Assembly: GCA_947492185.1 (NCBI GenBank)
Contig: CANLMR010000009.1
Span: forward strand, 1 to 64,000
Source: an uncultured Tenacibaculum sp.
GTDB lineage: Bacteria; Bacteroidota; Bacteroidia; Flavobacteriales; Flavobacteriaceae
Reading direction: 5' to 3'
DNA: 64,000 nt
Of the stretch, positions 1-9,300 are shown in pieces. The stretch's first letter is position 1. Each line of letters opens with the position of its first letter. The translations under genes were made by a program, and so were the position numbers. A model generated the notes under the pieces. It was given only the letters and a program-made list of their open reading frames with translations. It made no database searches and was not told the DNA's origin.

Positions 1-2132
1 GATGGACCAGTTGTTAAACTATAGTCTTCTCCATCTCCGCCGTCTCCACCGATATCATCATTAGTACTTACCGTAATTGTAGTACTTGCATCCTCATTTA
101 CAGTTGCTGTATCATCTACTGCATCTGGTACTTCGTCAGAACCATTTATTGTGATTATTAAATTGGCATTATCAAATGTAATCCCATCTGTAAGTCTATA
201 ATTAAAAGTATCAGTTAGAGTTTGACCTACTTTAAGATCAATTATTGCAGAATTTAAAGTATCTGGAACATAAGTATAACTACCATCAGGAAAAACAGTT
301 AAACTTCCATAAGTTCCAGTAAAAGTTGTTCCTCCAACTGCAACAGCTCCTCCATCAATTTCTGATACTGTTATTCCTATTGCATCACCTTGCCAATAAA
401 TATCAGATACTCCAGCAATCTGCCCTCCTTGATTTGTTGCTGTAGCATCAGGTCCATAATTATAACTTAACACTAACTGATCTATAGGATCTTCAAAAAA
501 CACATTAACATTTCCTGTTGCATCACTTGGCACTGCTGTTCCTATACCATAAAAAGTATTACTTCCTGCATCTACAACACCTCCTGTTGTAACATATTTA
601 TAACTTGAATTTGTTCCTCCTAAAGATCCTTGTATTCTAATTAAATCTTGCCATGAATTTCCTTGTGAAAAATCAATATCTACTACTAAAAAACCTAGGT
701 TATACACAGGTTCGCTAAAATCAATAGTTAAAACGGTATCACTAGATGGGTTAACTGCTCCATCAATTGCATAACCTAAATAACCTGTATGTCCTCCATT
801 TGTATTTGTTAAATTAACCACTTGATTTTGATTAGTAATTCCAAAACCACTAGGATCTGTAGATGTAAAATCTATAGTAACACCATCTACAACTACAGAA
901 GCTCCATTTATGGGGTTGGATAACCCGACAAAAAAACTTCCTTGAACAAATTCATTTTCCCATACAAGTGTTGACAATCCTCTATCAATTGCGTCTGCTC
1001 CACTGGGTCCAACGTCAGTAATTATATTTCCTGTTGTATTGGGATCGACAAAAGCGGTAACTGAATCTAGATTATCTAAAGCATCAGGAGATTCATCTAC
1101 TCCATTAATAGTAATGGTCAAAATTCCGTAATCAATTATTCCATTCGAATCTAATACTGTATAAGAAACAATATCTTGTAAACTTTCACCTGATCTTAAT
1201 CCTGTTACTGATGAACTCGATTCATCAACATCATAAGAGTAACTTCCATTAGATTGAATTGTAACTTCTCCATATAAAGTGGTGTAAACGTTACCTACTG
1301 AAGCTGCGTATACATCTACTTCAGAAACTACTATTGAACTACCTGAATCATTAGCTAATACATTACCAGTAACTGTACTGGTTGAATTTGCAGCAATACT
1401 ATTACCTTCATCAACAACAGTTGGTGGTGTAGTAAATACACGAATTGTGATTTGAGCACTTGCAGTTCCTCCTGTTGTATCGGTTATTGTTACAGTAACT
1501 ATTCTATCTCCATCTGTATAAGGGCTTGCTAAATCTCCGTAAGAAAAATTACTTAATAATGCTTCAAAATCTGAATTAGGAATTGGGTTACCAAAAGCCT
1601 CTGTAATACTAAAGGTTGTATTAGTTGTTTGACTTACTCTTATTGTTGAACCAGGATACGTATAATCATTAGTATCCAAAACTGGATTAAAAAAATAAGT
1701 ATCTAAGGTTCCTCCATCATTTACTGTAAATAACTCTCCACTGGGAGTATCTATAACTCCTGAAATAGAAATAGTTGCACTGGTAATAGAATTTGTATCG
1801 GATGTTATAGCTGGGTTAACCGCTATTGGAACTACTGCTCCTGGTGGCGGTTGCAATTGAAAATAATGATCATTCCCAGAAGTAATAGTATTTAAATCTA
1901 TTGTAGGAGCTGCCATCATCATAGAAAAAAAAGAGGAACGAGCTGCTACGGTACTTTTATTACTTTTAGCTTGTCTTGTAGTTGATCTTACTATATAATA
2001 GTTATTTATATCACTGTTTCTTATTGATTTAATAGAAACATCATTATCTTCTTTAACTATCAATTTTTGCTGGGAAGCAACTGGCAGTGAAATAATAAAA
2101 CAAATAAATAATGAAAGACTAAACGACTTCAT
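1..2132 (-). CDS. Giant surface protein with VCBS/cadherin-like repeats, N-terminal part only
   Basis: The minus-strand frame is open from an ATG at 2132 to the window edge, giving about 710 residues; the C-terminus lies outside the window. It starts with a signal peptide (MKSFSLSLFICFIISLPVAS). A region near residues 230-330 (VTGNVLANDSG, later NGSYSYDVDE) and another near 590-680 (YGSLTVFPDGSYTYVPD, then TDTFNYRLTDG and INGSDEVPDAVDD) match the VCBS-repeat pattern of Ig-like adhesin domains. Between them is a beta-rich domain with no name I recognise. Asp/Gly-rich linkers suggest calcium binding. Family knowledge says such proteins are secreted adhesins, in Flavobacteriia usually T9SS cargo; the sorting domain would be in the missing part, so that is inference. 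No other gene shares its strand before the cold-shock cluster. Confidence 0.85.
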   Translation of the reverse strand, partial: MKSFSLSLFICFIISLPVASQQKLIVKEDNDVSIKSIRNSDINNYYIVRSTTRQAKSNKSTVAARSSFFSMMMAAPTIDLNTITSGNDHYFQLQPPPGAVVPIAVNPAITSDTNSITSATISISGVIDTPSGELFTVNDGGTLDTYFFNPVLDTNDYTYPGSTIRVSQTTNTTFSITEAFGNPIPNSDFEALLSNFSYGDLASPYTDGDRIVTVTITDTTGGTASAQITIRVFTTPPTVVDEGNSIAANSTSTVTGNVLANDSGSSIVVSEVDVYAASVGNVYTTLYGEVTIQSNGSYSYDVDESSSSVTGLRSGESLQDIVSYTVLDSNGIIDYGILTITINGVDESPDALDNLDSVTAFVDPNTTGNIITDVGPSGADAIDRGLSTLVWENEFVQGSFFVGLSNPINGASVVVDGVTIDFTSTDPSGFGITNQNQVVNLTNTNGGHTGYLGYAIDGAVNPSSDTVLTIDFSEPVYNLGFLVVDIDFSQGNSWQDLIRIQGSLGGTNSSYKYVTTGGVVDAGSNTFYGIGTAVPSDATGNVNVFFEDPIDQLVLSYNYGPDATATNQGGQIAGVSDIYWQGDAIGITVSEIDGGAVAVGGTTFTGTYGSLTVFPDGSYTYVPDTLNSAIIDLKVGQTLTDTFNYRLTDGITFDNANLIITINGSDEVPDAVDDTATVNEDASTTITVSTNDDIGGDGGDGEDYSLTTGP

Positions 2133-2913
2133 AAAAAGTCTTTCTAGGTAATTCTTTAAAAAGATGTTCCTCTTTCTTTTTTCCCTATATTTGTCACCTA
2201 TTTTTTTAAAATCAAATTTTTGAAAAAAAAACAAGCATAATTTATCTAGACAACTAGATGCCTTACATTTTTTCATTAAATGTATAAACATAATGATCAG
2301 TATTATATTGATTATTATTCACTGCCCTGCTTTTGTATATGCTCGCCAAAGTGTTACAATTGCGGGGTTTTTAAAATTTTATATTATTTTTACTTACATA
2401 AGCCTTTATATCATAAGTATATACTATATACCATGATACACTTTTACATAAAGTATCAATATTCTAATTATTTCCGAAAAAAATGTGAGTTACGAAGATT
2501 TGTATTACCTACGTTTGTACAATAAGTTTTGTATTCTGTTAGAAAAAACATCAATCAAAAAGTAATTATATCTCATAATTTACGGGGGTTAATTATTAAT
2601 TAAACTTATAATTTTTTAATAATTTAGGGGATAGAGATTTACATAAAAATATAATAAAAGAAATAATCTTTAAATTACTTTTTACTATATATTTATAATG
2701 CTAATATAATTTTTTTTTTGAAAACTTTAACAAAAAAAAACAAAAATTTATTTCTGCTTTTAATTTTTAAAAAGTTATGTAAATACTTTGAAATTTATAT
2801 TTATAGCTTAAATTTTATTCATCCTACATCTTGTATATAATTACTTAAAAATTTTAATTACTATCTATATTAGCATTAGTTAGTAAATTATTTCATTAAA
2901 TGTAATCTATGTG
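2133..2913. other. AT-rich intergenic region without a convincing gene
   Basis: About 780 bases of very AT-rich DNA lie between the adhesin start and the cold-shock gene terminators. An 81-codon plus-strand frame (2280-2525) has a composition expected from random AT-rich DNA and no family features. The stretch must hold the promoter of the adhesin. A short palindrome, ATCTAG-acaa-CTAGAT, lies at 2244-2259, about 115 bases upstream of the adhesin start, and could be an operator. Otherwise I see homopolymer A and T runs only. Confidence 0.6.
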
Positions 2914-2944
2914 AAAGAAAAAACCCACTCAAAGATTGAGTGGG
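2914..2944 (-). terminator. Rho-independent terminator, distal of a tandem pair after csp
   Basis: A perfect 9-bp stem CCCACTCAA/TTGAGTGGG (2924-2932 with 2936-2944) has a 3-nt loop. Read on the minus strand it is followed directly by six T residues and a T-rich tail. It is the second of two hairpins downstream of the cold-shock gene. Confidence 0.85.
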
Positions 2945-2951
2945 AAATTGC

Positions 2952-2983
2952 TATGAAAAAGAATCTCCAAACGTCTTTGGAGA
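2952..2983 (-). terminator. Rho-independent terminator, proximal of a tandem pair after csp
   Basis: A perfect 8-bp stem TCTCCAAA/TTTGGAGA (2964-2971 with 2976-2983) with a 4-nt loop lies 23 bases past the stop codon of the cold-shock gene. On the minus strand it is followed by TTCTTTTTC. The weaker tail may explain why a second terminator follows. Confidence 0.75.
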
Positions 2984-3006
2984 AATTTTAAATATTTTAA
3001 TACACT

Positions 3007-3201
3007 TTAACTTACAACTTTAACGTTAACAGCATTAATTCCTTTTCTACCTTGTTCAGTTTCATACTCTACTTTATCACCTTCATTAATGTCATCAATT
3101 AATCCTGAATTGTGAACAAAAATATCTTGTCCAGTTTCCGATGATGTAATAAATCCAAATCCTTTAGATTCATTGAAAAATTTTACCGTGCCTTCTTGCA
3201 T
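3007..3201 (-). CDS. CspA-family cold-shock protein
   Basis: 64 residues, the standard length of a single cold-shock domain. RNP1 (KGFGFI, residues 14-19) and RNP2 (DIFVHN, 26-31) are intact, so nucleic-acid binding by the aromatic patch is expected. Family role: cytoplasmic single-stranded RNA/DNA chaperone that keeps mRNAs unfolded, often cold or growth-phase induced. It is the last gene of a minus-strand series (sigma factor, bS21, Csp). A 237-bp gap separates it from bS21; with a hairpin in this leader and two terminators behind, it probably has its own transcript. Whether it responds to cold cannot be told from sequence. Confidence 0.95.
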   Translation of the reverse strand: MQEGTVKFFNESKGFGFITSSETGQDIFVHNSGLIDDINEGDKVEYETEQGRKGINAVNVKVVS

Positions 3202-3244
3202 CTTTACTATATTATTAATTATAAAAAAATTGTTTAAGGAGAAC

Positions 3245-3277
3245 TACTGATAACTTGTTTTTAACAAACAATCAGTA
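3245..3277 (-). promoter_or_regulatory. Hairpin in the leader of the cold-shock gene
   Basis: A two-tier stem: TACTGAT (3245-3251) pairs with ATCAGTA (3271-3277), and inside it TTGTT (3255-3259) pairs with AACAA (3263-3267), leaving a 3-nt loop and a symmetric 3-by-3 internal loop. It ends 44 bases before the csp start codon. Csp mRNAs in other bacteria carry structured leaders that control translation; that this hairpin does the same is inference. It lacks a T tail directly after the stem, so it is a poor terminator for rpsU. Confidence 0.45.
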
Positions 3278-3438
3278 ATTTAAACACTTAAAAAAATAAA
3301 GTAATGATGAAATAAAAAAAGGAAAGAGAAAACTCAAAAACTTGTTACTAAATACTACCTTAAAATTGTAAACATTGTTCTACTTGAACACCGCAAAGCT
3401 AACTCTTTATTTTTAATTACAACAAATAAATGAATTTA

Positions 3439-3633
3439 TTATTTATCATTATTTAAAAACACTCTTTCTCTATATTGTGCTTTTTTTACTTCAGCTCTTC
3501 TTCGTATAGATTCTTTTGTGAATTCTCTTCTATCTCTTAGCTCTCTCATAAGCTTAGTATCTCTGTGCTTTCTTCTGTAACGTTTTAAAGCTCTATCTAT
3601 ATTTTCTCCGTCTTTTACTTTTATTATTAACAT
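3439..3633 (-). CDS. rpsU: 30S ribosomal protein bS21
   Basis: 64 residues with the bS21 signature at the N-terminus (MLIIKVKDGENIDRALKRY) and a very basic middle (RELRDRREFTKESIRRR). It is a small-subunit protein near the mRNA exit, next to the anti-Shine-Dalgarno end of 16S rRNA. It lies 34 bp after the sigma-factor gene and is probably co-transcribed. The bases before the start (AATCATAAAGT) hold no Shine-Dalgarno site, although flavobacterial bS21 mRNAs have been reported to carry a strong one used for autoregulation. Several positions (KHRDTKLMRELRDRREF) look divergent from the usual flavobacterial form as I remember it, so a second copy of S21 elsewhere in the genome is possible. Confidence 0.93.
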   Translation of the reverse strand: MLIIKVKDGENIDRALKRYRRKHRDTKLMRELRDRREFTKESIRRRAEVKKAQYRERVFLNNDK

Positions 3634-3667
3634 ACTTTATGATTTATTATATTCTATTATTAATTTC

Positions 3668-4531
3668 CTAACCTAAAAAGGTGATTAAAGATCTTGACTT
3701 TGAGTCTTGCTTTAATCTTCTTAATGCACTTTCTTTTATTTGGCGAACTCTTTCTCTTGTTAACTCAAATATTTCTCCAATTTCTTCAAGAGTCATAGCA
3801 TATTCTTGTTCAATACCATAAAACAACCTTATAACTTCTGATTCTCTCGGTGATAATGTATTTAAAACTCTATTTATTTCAATACTTAATGACTGAACAT
3901 TCATTTCTTTTTCTGCATTTGGCAAATCTCCATGACTATACACATCATAAAAATTTGAACTTTCACCATCTCTTAATGGTGCATCCATAGACAATTGCCT
4001 CCCAGAACTCTTTAGTGAATCCTTAACATTGATTACGGACATATCTAAGGCATTTGCAATTTCATCTATAGAAGGTAACCTTTCATTATCCTGTTCTAAT
4101 CTAGCCATTGCCTTATTTATTTTATTCAAGTCCCCTATTTTATTTAGAGGTAACCTAACAATTCGAGATTGCTCAGCTAAAGCTTGAAGTATTGATTGAC
4201 GAATCCACCATACTGCATATGAAATAAATTTAAATCCTCGTGTTTCATCAAAACGTTGAGCAGCTTTCACTAACCCTATATTTCCTTCATTGATTAAATC
4301 TATTAATTTTAATCCTTGATTTTGATATTGTTTAGCTACAGAAACTACAAAACGTAAGTTTGCACTTACTAAAGTTTCTAATGCTTTTTGATTTCCTTCT
4401 CTTATTTTCTTGGTTAATTCGACCTCTTCATTTGCTGTTATTAAACCTATTTTACCAATATCTTGTAAATATTTTTCTAAAGACTTTGACTCTCTATTCG
4501 TTACTTGCTTAGTGATTTTAAGTTGCCTCAT
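3668..4531 (-). CDS. RNA polymerase sigma factor, RpoD/SigA type (group 1 or 2)
   Basis: 287 residues, the short Bacteroidota form lacking region 1.1. The start [15 protein letters not shown] is the flavobacterial RpoD start. Region 2 is intact ([35 protein letters not shown] for -10 melting and binding), followed by region 3 ([13 protein letters not shown]) and region 4 with the [23 protein letters not shown]. It could be the housekeeping factor or a group 2 paralogue. Substitutions in region 3 and in the linker ([18 protein letters not shown]) look less conserved than the housekeeping form, and linkage to bS21 and Csp rather than to replication genes favours a paralogue. This is by memory, not alignment. 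Confidence 0.9.
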   Translation of the reverse strand: MRQLKITKQVTNRESKSLEKYLQDIGKIGLITANEEVELTKKIREGNQKALETLVSANLRFVVSVAKQYQNQGLKLIDLINEGNIGLVKAAQRFDETRGFKFISYAVWWIRQSILQALAEQSRIVRLPLNKIGDLNKINKAMARLEQDNERLPSIDEIANALDMSVINVKDSLKSSGRQLSMDAPLRDGESSNFYDVYSHGDLPNAEKEMNVQSLSIEINRVLNTLSPRESEVIRLFYGIEQEYAMTLEEIGEIFELTRERVRQIKESALRRLKQDSKSRSLITFLG

Positions 4532-4537
4532 GTCTTT

Positions 4538-4600
4538 CTTGAATAAATTACTACTATATATTTAGCGCCTATTCAAGTATTAATTTCCAAAATATTGGAA
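4538..4600 (-). promoter_or_regulatory. Two inverted repeats in the sigma-factor leader
   Basis: CTTGAATA (4538-4545) and TATTCAAG (4570-4577) form an 8-bp perfect inverted repeat with a 24-nt spacer, ending 6 bases before the sigma start codon. A compact hairpin, TTCCAA-aata-TTGGAA, follows at 4585-4600. In the mRNA the first would place a stem against the start codon. They could be operators or RNA structures; no protein or ligand can be assigned. Confidence 0.35.
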
Positions 4601-4949
4601 GAATAAAAACTAAAGTAAAACTTAACAATCAGCGTCTTTGCTTAATTACTATGCAAAAGCTAATTTCATATAATTAGAAAAAAATTAAAGCGCAATAGGG
4701 ATAAGTTTGTCTGAATTCCCTTAAAGAAAAGAAAGCTAAACTAAAAAAAATCCGTTTGTAATTTAATCTAAGATTTTATTATATGAGCCAAAGGTATGCC
4801 TTTGTTGTAGATAAAAAAAGGATTATTTTATTTTAAAATTTAAATAGGCTCATTTTTTAAACTTATAGTTAAATTTAAATGTTCGTTTAGGTTTAGAGAA
4901 ATTTGAATTTACCTATTATTAAACAAATTGATTATTCAATAGTATAACC
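4601..4949. other. Intergenic region, possible structured RNA at 4783-4859
   Basis: No gene is seen. At 4783-4789 ATGAGCC pairs with GGCTCAT at 4847-4853; the plus-strand reading of the second arm runs straight into TTTTTT. Just inside the first arm is a small hairpin, AAAGG-tatg-CCTTT (4790-4803). This resembles a small RNA of about 80 nt ending in its own terminator, but the long A/T-rich loop means it may be chance. The sigma-factor promoter must also lie here. Confidence 0.25.
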
Positions 4950-4979
4950 AAAAAGCTCAAGAGAAATCTTGAGCTTTTT
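4950..4979 (-). terminator. Terminator of the receiver-GT2 gene
   Basis: GCTCAAGA (4955-4962) pairs with TCTTGAGC (4967-4974) around a GAAA loop, flanked by five A and five T residues, so it can act in both directions. It lies 43 bases past the stop codon of the minus-strand gene at 5022. Confidence 0.85.
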
Positions 4980-5021
4980 AATTGTAAAAATCATTAACTT
5001 TTAGTTATTGTATACTTTAAA

Positions 5022-6218
5022 TTATGTCCCTAAAAGTACTTGATTATTACAAACATTTACTCTACCCATTGTTTTTTTTCTTTTGTTGTAATGCAAAGCT
5101 ATTTGTCCTAACTGCATAATAATTTTAAAGGAATCTTTCATTGATAATTTTGATCCATCTGCATGAATCCACCTTTTTAAAGGTTGTTCACATAACATTT
5201 GCTTTGCATTCTTTAACCCATAATATAAGGCTACTCTTCTAAAAATTTCCACATCAAAAATCCATTTAGACACAAACTTGTCTCGGAAAGAAATTTCAAC
5301 TACATCTCTATGAAAAATTTTCGCACCACATTGTGTGTCTTTGAAGTCCATAGATAGGATCTTGCGAATAATAAAATTAATAGTCATACTAATAATTTTT
5401 CTAGCTGCGCCTTTAGTAATATTAGCTCCCATCCTGCTAATTCTAGAGCCGCTAACTATTTTGTAGTTTGAGTTTTCAATAGTAGATACTAAATCATCAA
5501 AATCTCTTAAATCCGTAGACAAATCTGCATCCAAAAAGCCTATATAATCTAAGCCTTTATCTTTAAGCATATGTAACATACCTTGTCTTACTGCTTCTGC
5601 TTTTCCTCCATTTTTCTCACAATCATAAACTGTAATAAAATCTTCTCTTCCTTTTCTTATTGAATGTAAAACTTCTAACGTTTTATCTTTACTCCCATCA
5701 TTTACAAAACATAAATGATATCCTGTATTTTTATCTATAAAATTTGTGAACTCCTCACTTAACAATCTATTTTCTTCATTATAGCAAGGTATAACTACAC
5801 CTACACATCTTTTTTGAATGATAACTTCGTCATACTTTCTAGATTTTTTTTGATCATTTGGTGTACCTAAAATTCTCTTTACCCTAGTACAAACTTCAGC
5901 TAAACTTAATGGCTTCTTCATATATTCTTTAACACCCAACTCAAATCCTTGTTCGATTATATTATTATCTGTATTACCAGATAATACCATAATTGGTGTA
6001 TCAGATTTATCAAAAAATCTAATATACTTTACTACTTCTATTCCAGGTAAACCAGGCATGTTAATATCTACAATTACTAAATCAGGCTTAATTCTATCAT
6101 ATAATGCAATACCTCTTTTAGCATCTGTTTCTGTATAAACATCATAACCTAATTCTTTTAATCTATTTTCTAATGGGATTAAAACTAATCTTTGATCGTC
6201 TATTGCTAATATTTTCAT
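5022..6218 (-). CDS. Receiver domain fused to family 2 glycosyltransferase
   Basis: 398 residues. Residues 1-118 are a CheY-type receiver: acidic pair D7/D8, phosphoacceptor D51 in VIVDINMPG, S80 and K102 in KKP. After a basic linker, residues 138-370 are a GT-A-fold GT2 like dolichyl/polyprenyl-phosphate sugar transferases: VVIPCYNEEN, FVNDGS with D174, and the metal-binding FLDADLSTD (D230, D232). There is no membrane segment, so the enzyme should be cytoplasmic or peripheral. Expected role: transfer of a sugar from a nucleotide donor, perhaps to polyprenyl phosphate for the membrane protein encoded divergently at 6398. The fusion suggests the activity is switched by phosphorylation; that is inference, as is the partner kinase. 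A stand-alone terminator follows. Confidence 0.9.
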   Translation of the reverse strand: MKILAIDDQRLVLIPLENRLKELGYDVYTETDAKRGIALYDRIKPDLVIVDINMPGLPGIEVVKYIRFFDKSDTPIMVLSGNTDNNIIEQGFELGVKEYMKKPLSLAEVCTRVKRILGTPNDQKKSRKYDEVIIQKRCVGVVIPCYNEENRLLSEEFTNFIDKNTGYHLCFVNDGSKDKTLEVLHSIRKGREDFITVYDCEKNGGKAEAVRQGMLHMLKDKGLDYIGFLDADLSTDLRDFDDLVSTIENSNYKIVSGSRISRMGANITKGAARKIISMTINFIIRKILSMDFKDTQCGAKIFHRDVVEISFRDKFVSKWIFDVEIFRRVALYYGLKNAKQMLCEQPLKRWIHADGSKLSMKDSFKIIMQLGQIALHYNKRKKTMGRVNVCNNQVLLGT

Positions 6219-6397
6219 GACTTGGGGTTTTATGATTCAACAACACCTTAAAAGTAGTTTAGTATTGAGTTTAAAAAGCAATATTGATATTAAAATGATA
6301 TTTTCTGATGATGAATGGTAGTTTACTATTGCTTAATAAGTTTTTAGCATTATTTAAATAAATTATATTTACATTATAGAAAAATTGACCCTCGTTA

Positions 6398-9300
6398 ATG
6401 AAAAAAGTTTCTAATAAATATTTAATATCTGCTCTACTATTATGCATTGTATTTCATGGTAGTACAATTTTTTTCACTTTAGAAACTACTTATGATGCCT
6501 TGATACATTTATTCTTTGCAGACCATTATGCAAATAATTGGTTTGAGCATTGGAATAGTAAATGGTATACTGGTTTTTCGGTTATGGGTTATCCTCCTTT
6601 GGTTCATCAACTCATCGGTGCTCTTTCTTTAATAGGAGGTTTAAAATTCGGGCTTTTTACCGTTGCAATAATTAGTGCTATATTATTTACAACTGGGGTT
6701 TATAGGTATTCTTTATTAATTACTGCTAATAGAACTGCAGCAGGTTATGCTTCAATATTGGCGGTATTTTCCTCGTCATTTGTAGAAACGCTTCACATTT
6801 TTGGTCAACTTCCAAGCATTGTAGGTATTTCAGTATTAATGCATTCATTACCTGAAATTTACTCTTGGTTAAAAACAGGGAAATTTAAATACTTATTCTC
6901 TTCTCTTTCATTAATATCTGTAACCGTTACTTCTCATCATGTAACTCCTATTTTCGGAATGGTATTTTTTATATTACCTCTAGTAGGAATGGTTATTATG
7001 GATATTTCTAGAGAAAAAGTAAACTCTTACAAAGAAGTAACACTTAGATTATTTTTAAACGTTTTTGGCAAACAGTTTAAACGAAACATTTCCTTTGTTA
7101 TTACTATAGTAGTATTAATTGTTGTATGCATTTTACCATATTGGATAAACTCAAAGAAAAATCCAATTACTCAGGTTCCAATACCTCATGGTTCCAGAGA
7201 TAATTTTTTAGAAGTACTTTCTTCTGGGTTAGTCTTTTTCTTAATCCCTTGGGGAGTTTTACTTTTTCTTTTACCTTATTTCATATATCGATATTTTAGT
7301 AAGCGATATTTATTTTTCGGATTATGCTTTTCTATGTTAGTTATATTGGGTACTGGGGGTACAACTCCAATTCCTAAAATGCTTCTAGGTGATAATGCTT
7401 TTAATATATTAACATTAGATAGATTTACACTCTGGGCATCGATAATGGCTTTACCTTTATTTGGTGAATTTACTTATCGTTTTGTAGAAGGTGATTTAAA
7501 AAATCTAATTCAAAGAAAATTTGGCGCCGTGTATCATAGATTAATTGGTGGTTTTTTAGCTATATGTTTCTTGTCGTTTACAATTTTCACTTTAAGTCTA
7601 GGTTATTTCCGCCCATCACAACCGCAGAAAATAAATATGCTTCCTATCATTAATTTTTTAAATCAAGATCAACATGATCAATGGAGATATCTTACCCTAG
7701 GATTTGGTGATCAAATGGCTTGGCTTTCTGCTCAAACAAACGCTACAACTGTTGATGGAAATTATCATTCCGCAAGAAGATTACCAGAACTTACCACTAG
7801 ACCTATAGAACGTTTAGAAAACTCAAAATTTAAAGGAGTTGCAGGAATTGGATCACTACAACAGTTCTTAACAGTACCTGAAAAATACAATTTAAAATAT
7901 ATTTTTTCTAACGATAAATTTTATGATCCTATATTGTATTTCTGTGGATGGCAACGCTTACCTCAATTAGAAAATGGAATTATAGTTTGGGAAAGGTTAA
8001 ACATTTCGCCATTACCTTCAATTCTTCAAAAAGATGAAGTGAGTAATTGGCAGAAGATTTTATGGGGAATTGTTCCTTTCTTAACAGTCATTTTTGCTTT
8101 TATTTTTAATATTATACCTCTATTAAGAAATGGTTTAAATATTAAGCCTAAAGTAGTACATGAATACTTAAAATTTAAAAATAAATACTCCAGTTTTTCA
8201 ACTAAAACATTAAAAATATCACAGGTATGGTTTACTTTTCTAATCATTTTATTGATGTATAGCTGTTATCTCTTTTATCTTAAGAATAACTCTCAAAAAA
8301 CTCCAAAAAATCTAATAGAAGCTTACTATAATGCTTTAGATTTTAAAGAATTTGAAAAAGCTTATCATTTAATTGATCCTAAAAGCGAATTATCTCTTGC
8401 ACAATATATGCTTGAAATATCTGTTACAGATGGATTATTGAGTTCTTATGCAAAACTTGATGCTTTAAAAACTTCTATTCTAAAACAGACAGATAGCGCA
8501 GTTACAATAAAAGTAAAAACCAAATGGGTTACTCCTTTAGAAAAAATCAACAAAACTGAACATAAAACACTGATAAAGAGAAATAATAATTGGTTTTTGG
8601 TTCCTGATAAAAAAGACATTGATTTACCTCCAGATCAATTGTATTCAAAAAACACAACTGAATATTTTAATCAAGGTAGAAGACGAATTACAACGGAACA
8701 AAGTTATCATGAAGATATACTCAAACAACCTGTTGTAGAAATTATTAGTGCTAAACTTGTAAAATTTGATAATAGTTACGCAATTATAGGAGAAATTCAA
8801 AATATTGATAATACGCCAGCGGATATCATTTTAAAAGGAACCTTGTATAACGATCAAAATAAAAAATTAGCAACATATAATGCTAAGCATCTTGTTAAAC
8901 ATAAACTAATGCCAAAAGAAGTGAGCTCCTTTCGAATTAATTTTGAAGGAATAGCTTGGTCAAAAACAAAAGACTCTATTCCTAAAAAATTTGATCCAGA
9001 AATGTTTACTCCAATAGAGTTAGAAGAGCAGCCCACAAAATTCAACATTCAATTGGCTGCTAATGTTTCAAATTCTGACCTATTTAAAGATCATGTGCTT
9101 AGTAGTATTCATATTAAAGATAAAAGTATAAATGGAATTGTTTTTAATAGTGGTTTACAAGAAATTACTGTTCCTCAACTTATATTCACATACTATAATA
9201 AAGATAAAGAAATGATTTGGGTAGATCATATGTATCTAAATCAAGGAATAAGGCAACATCGGAAGTTACACTTCAACTATGATTTATTAGGAAAATCTAA

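Noticed and set aside
2280..2525. 81-codon plus-strand frame in the AT-rich gap
   Set aside because: Composition is that of random AT-rich DNA (Tyr, Ile, Lys, Phe), no signal or domain. A TATATTTG box at 2186-2193 on the plus strand could drive it but has no -33 partner, so I treat both as chance.
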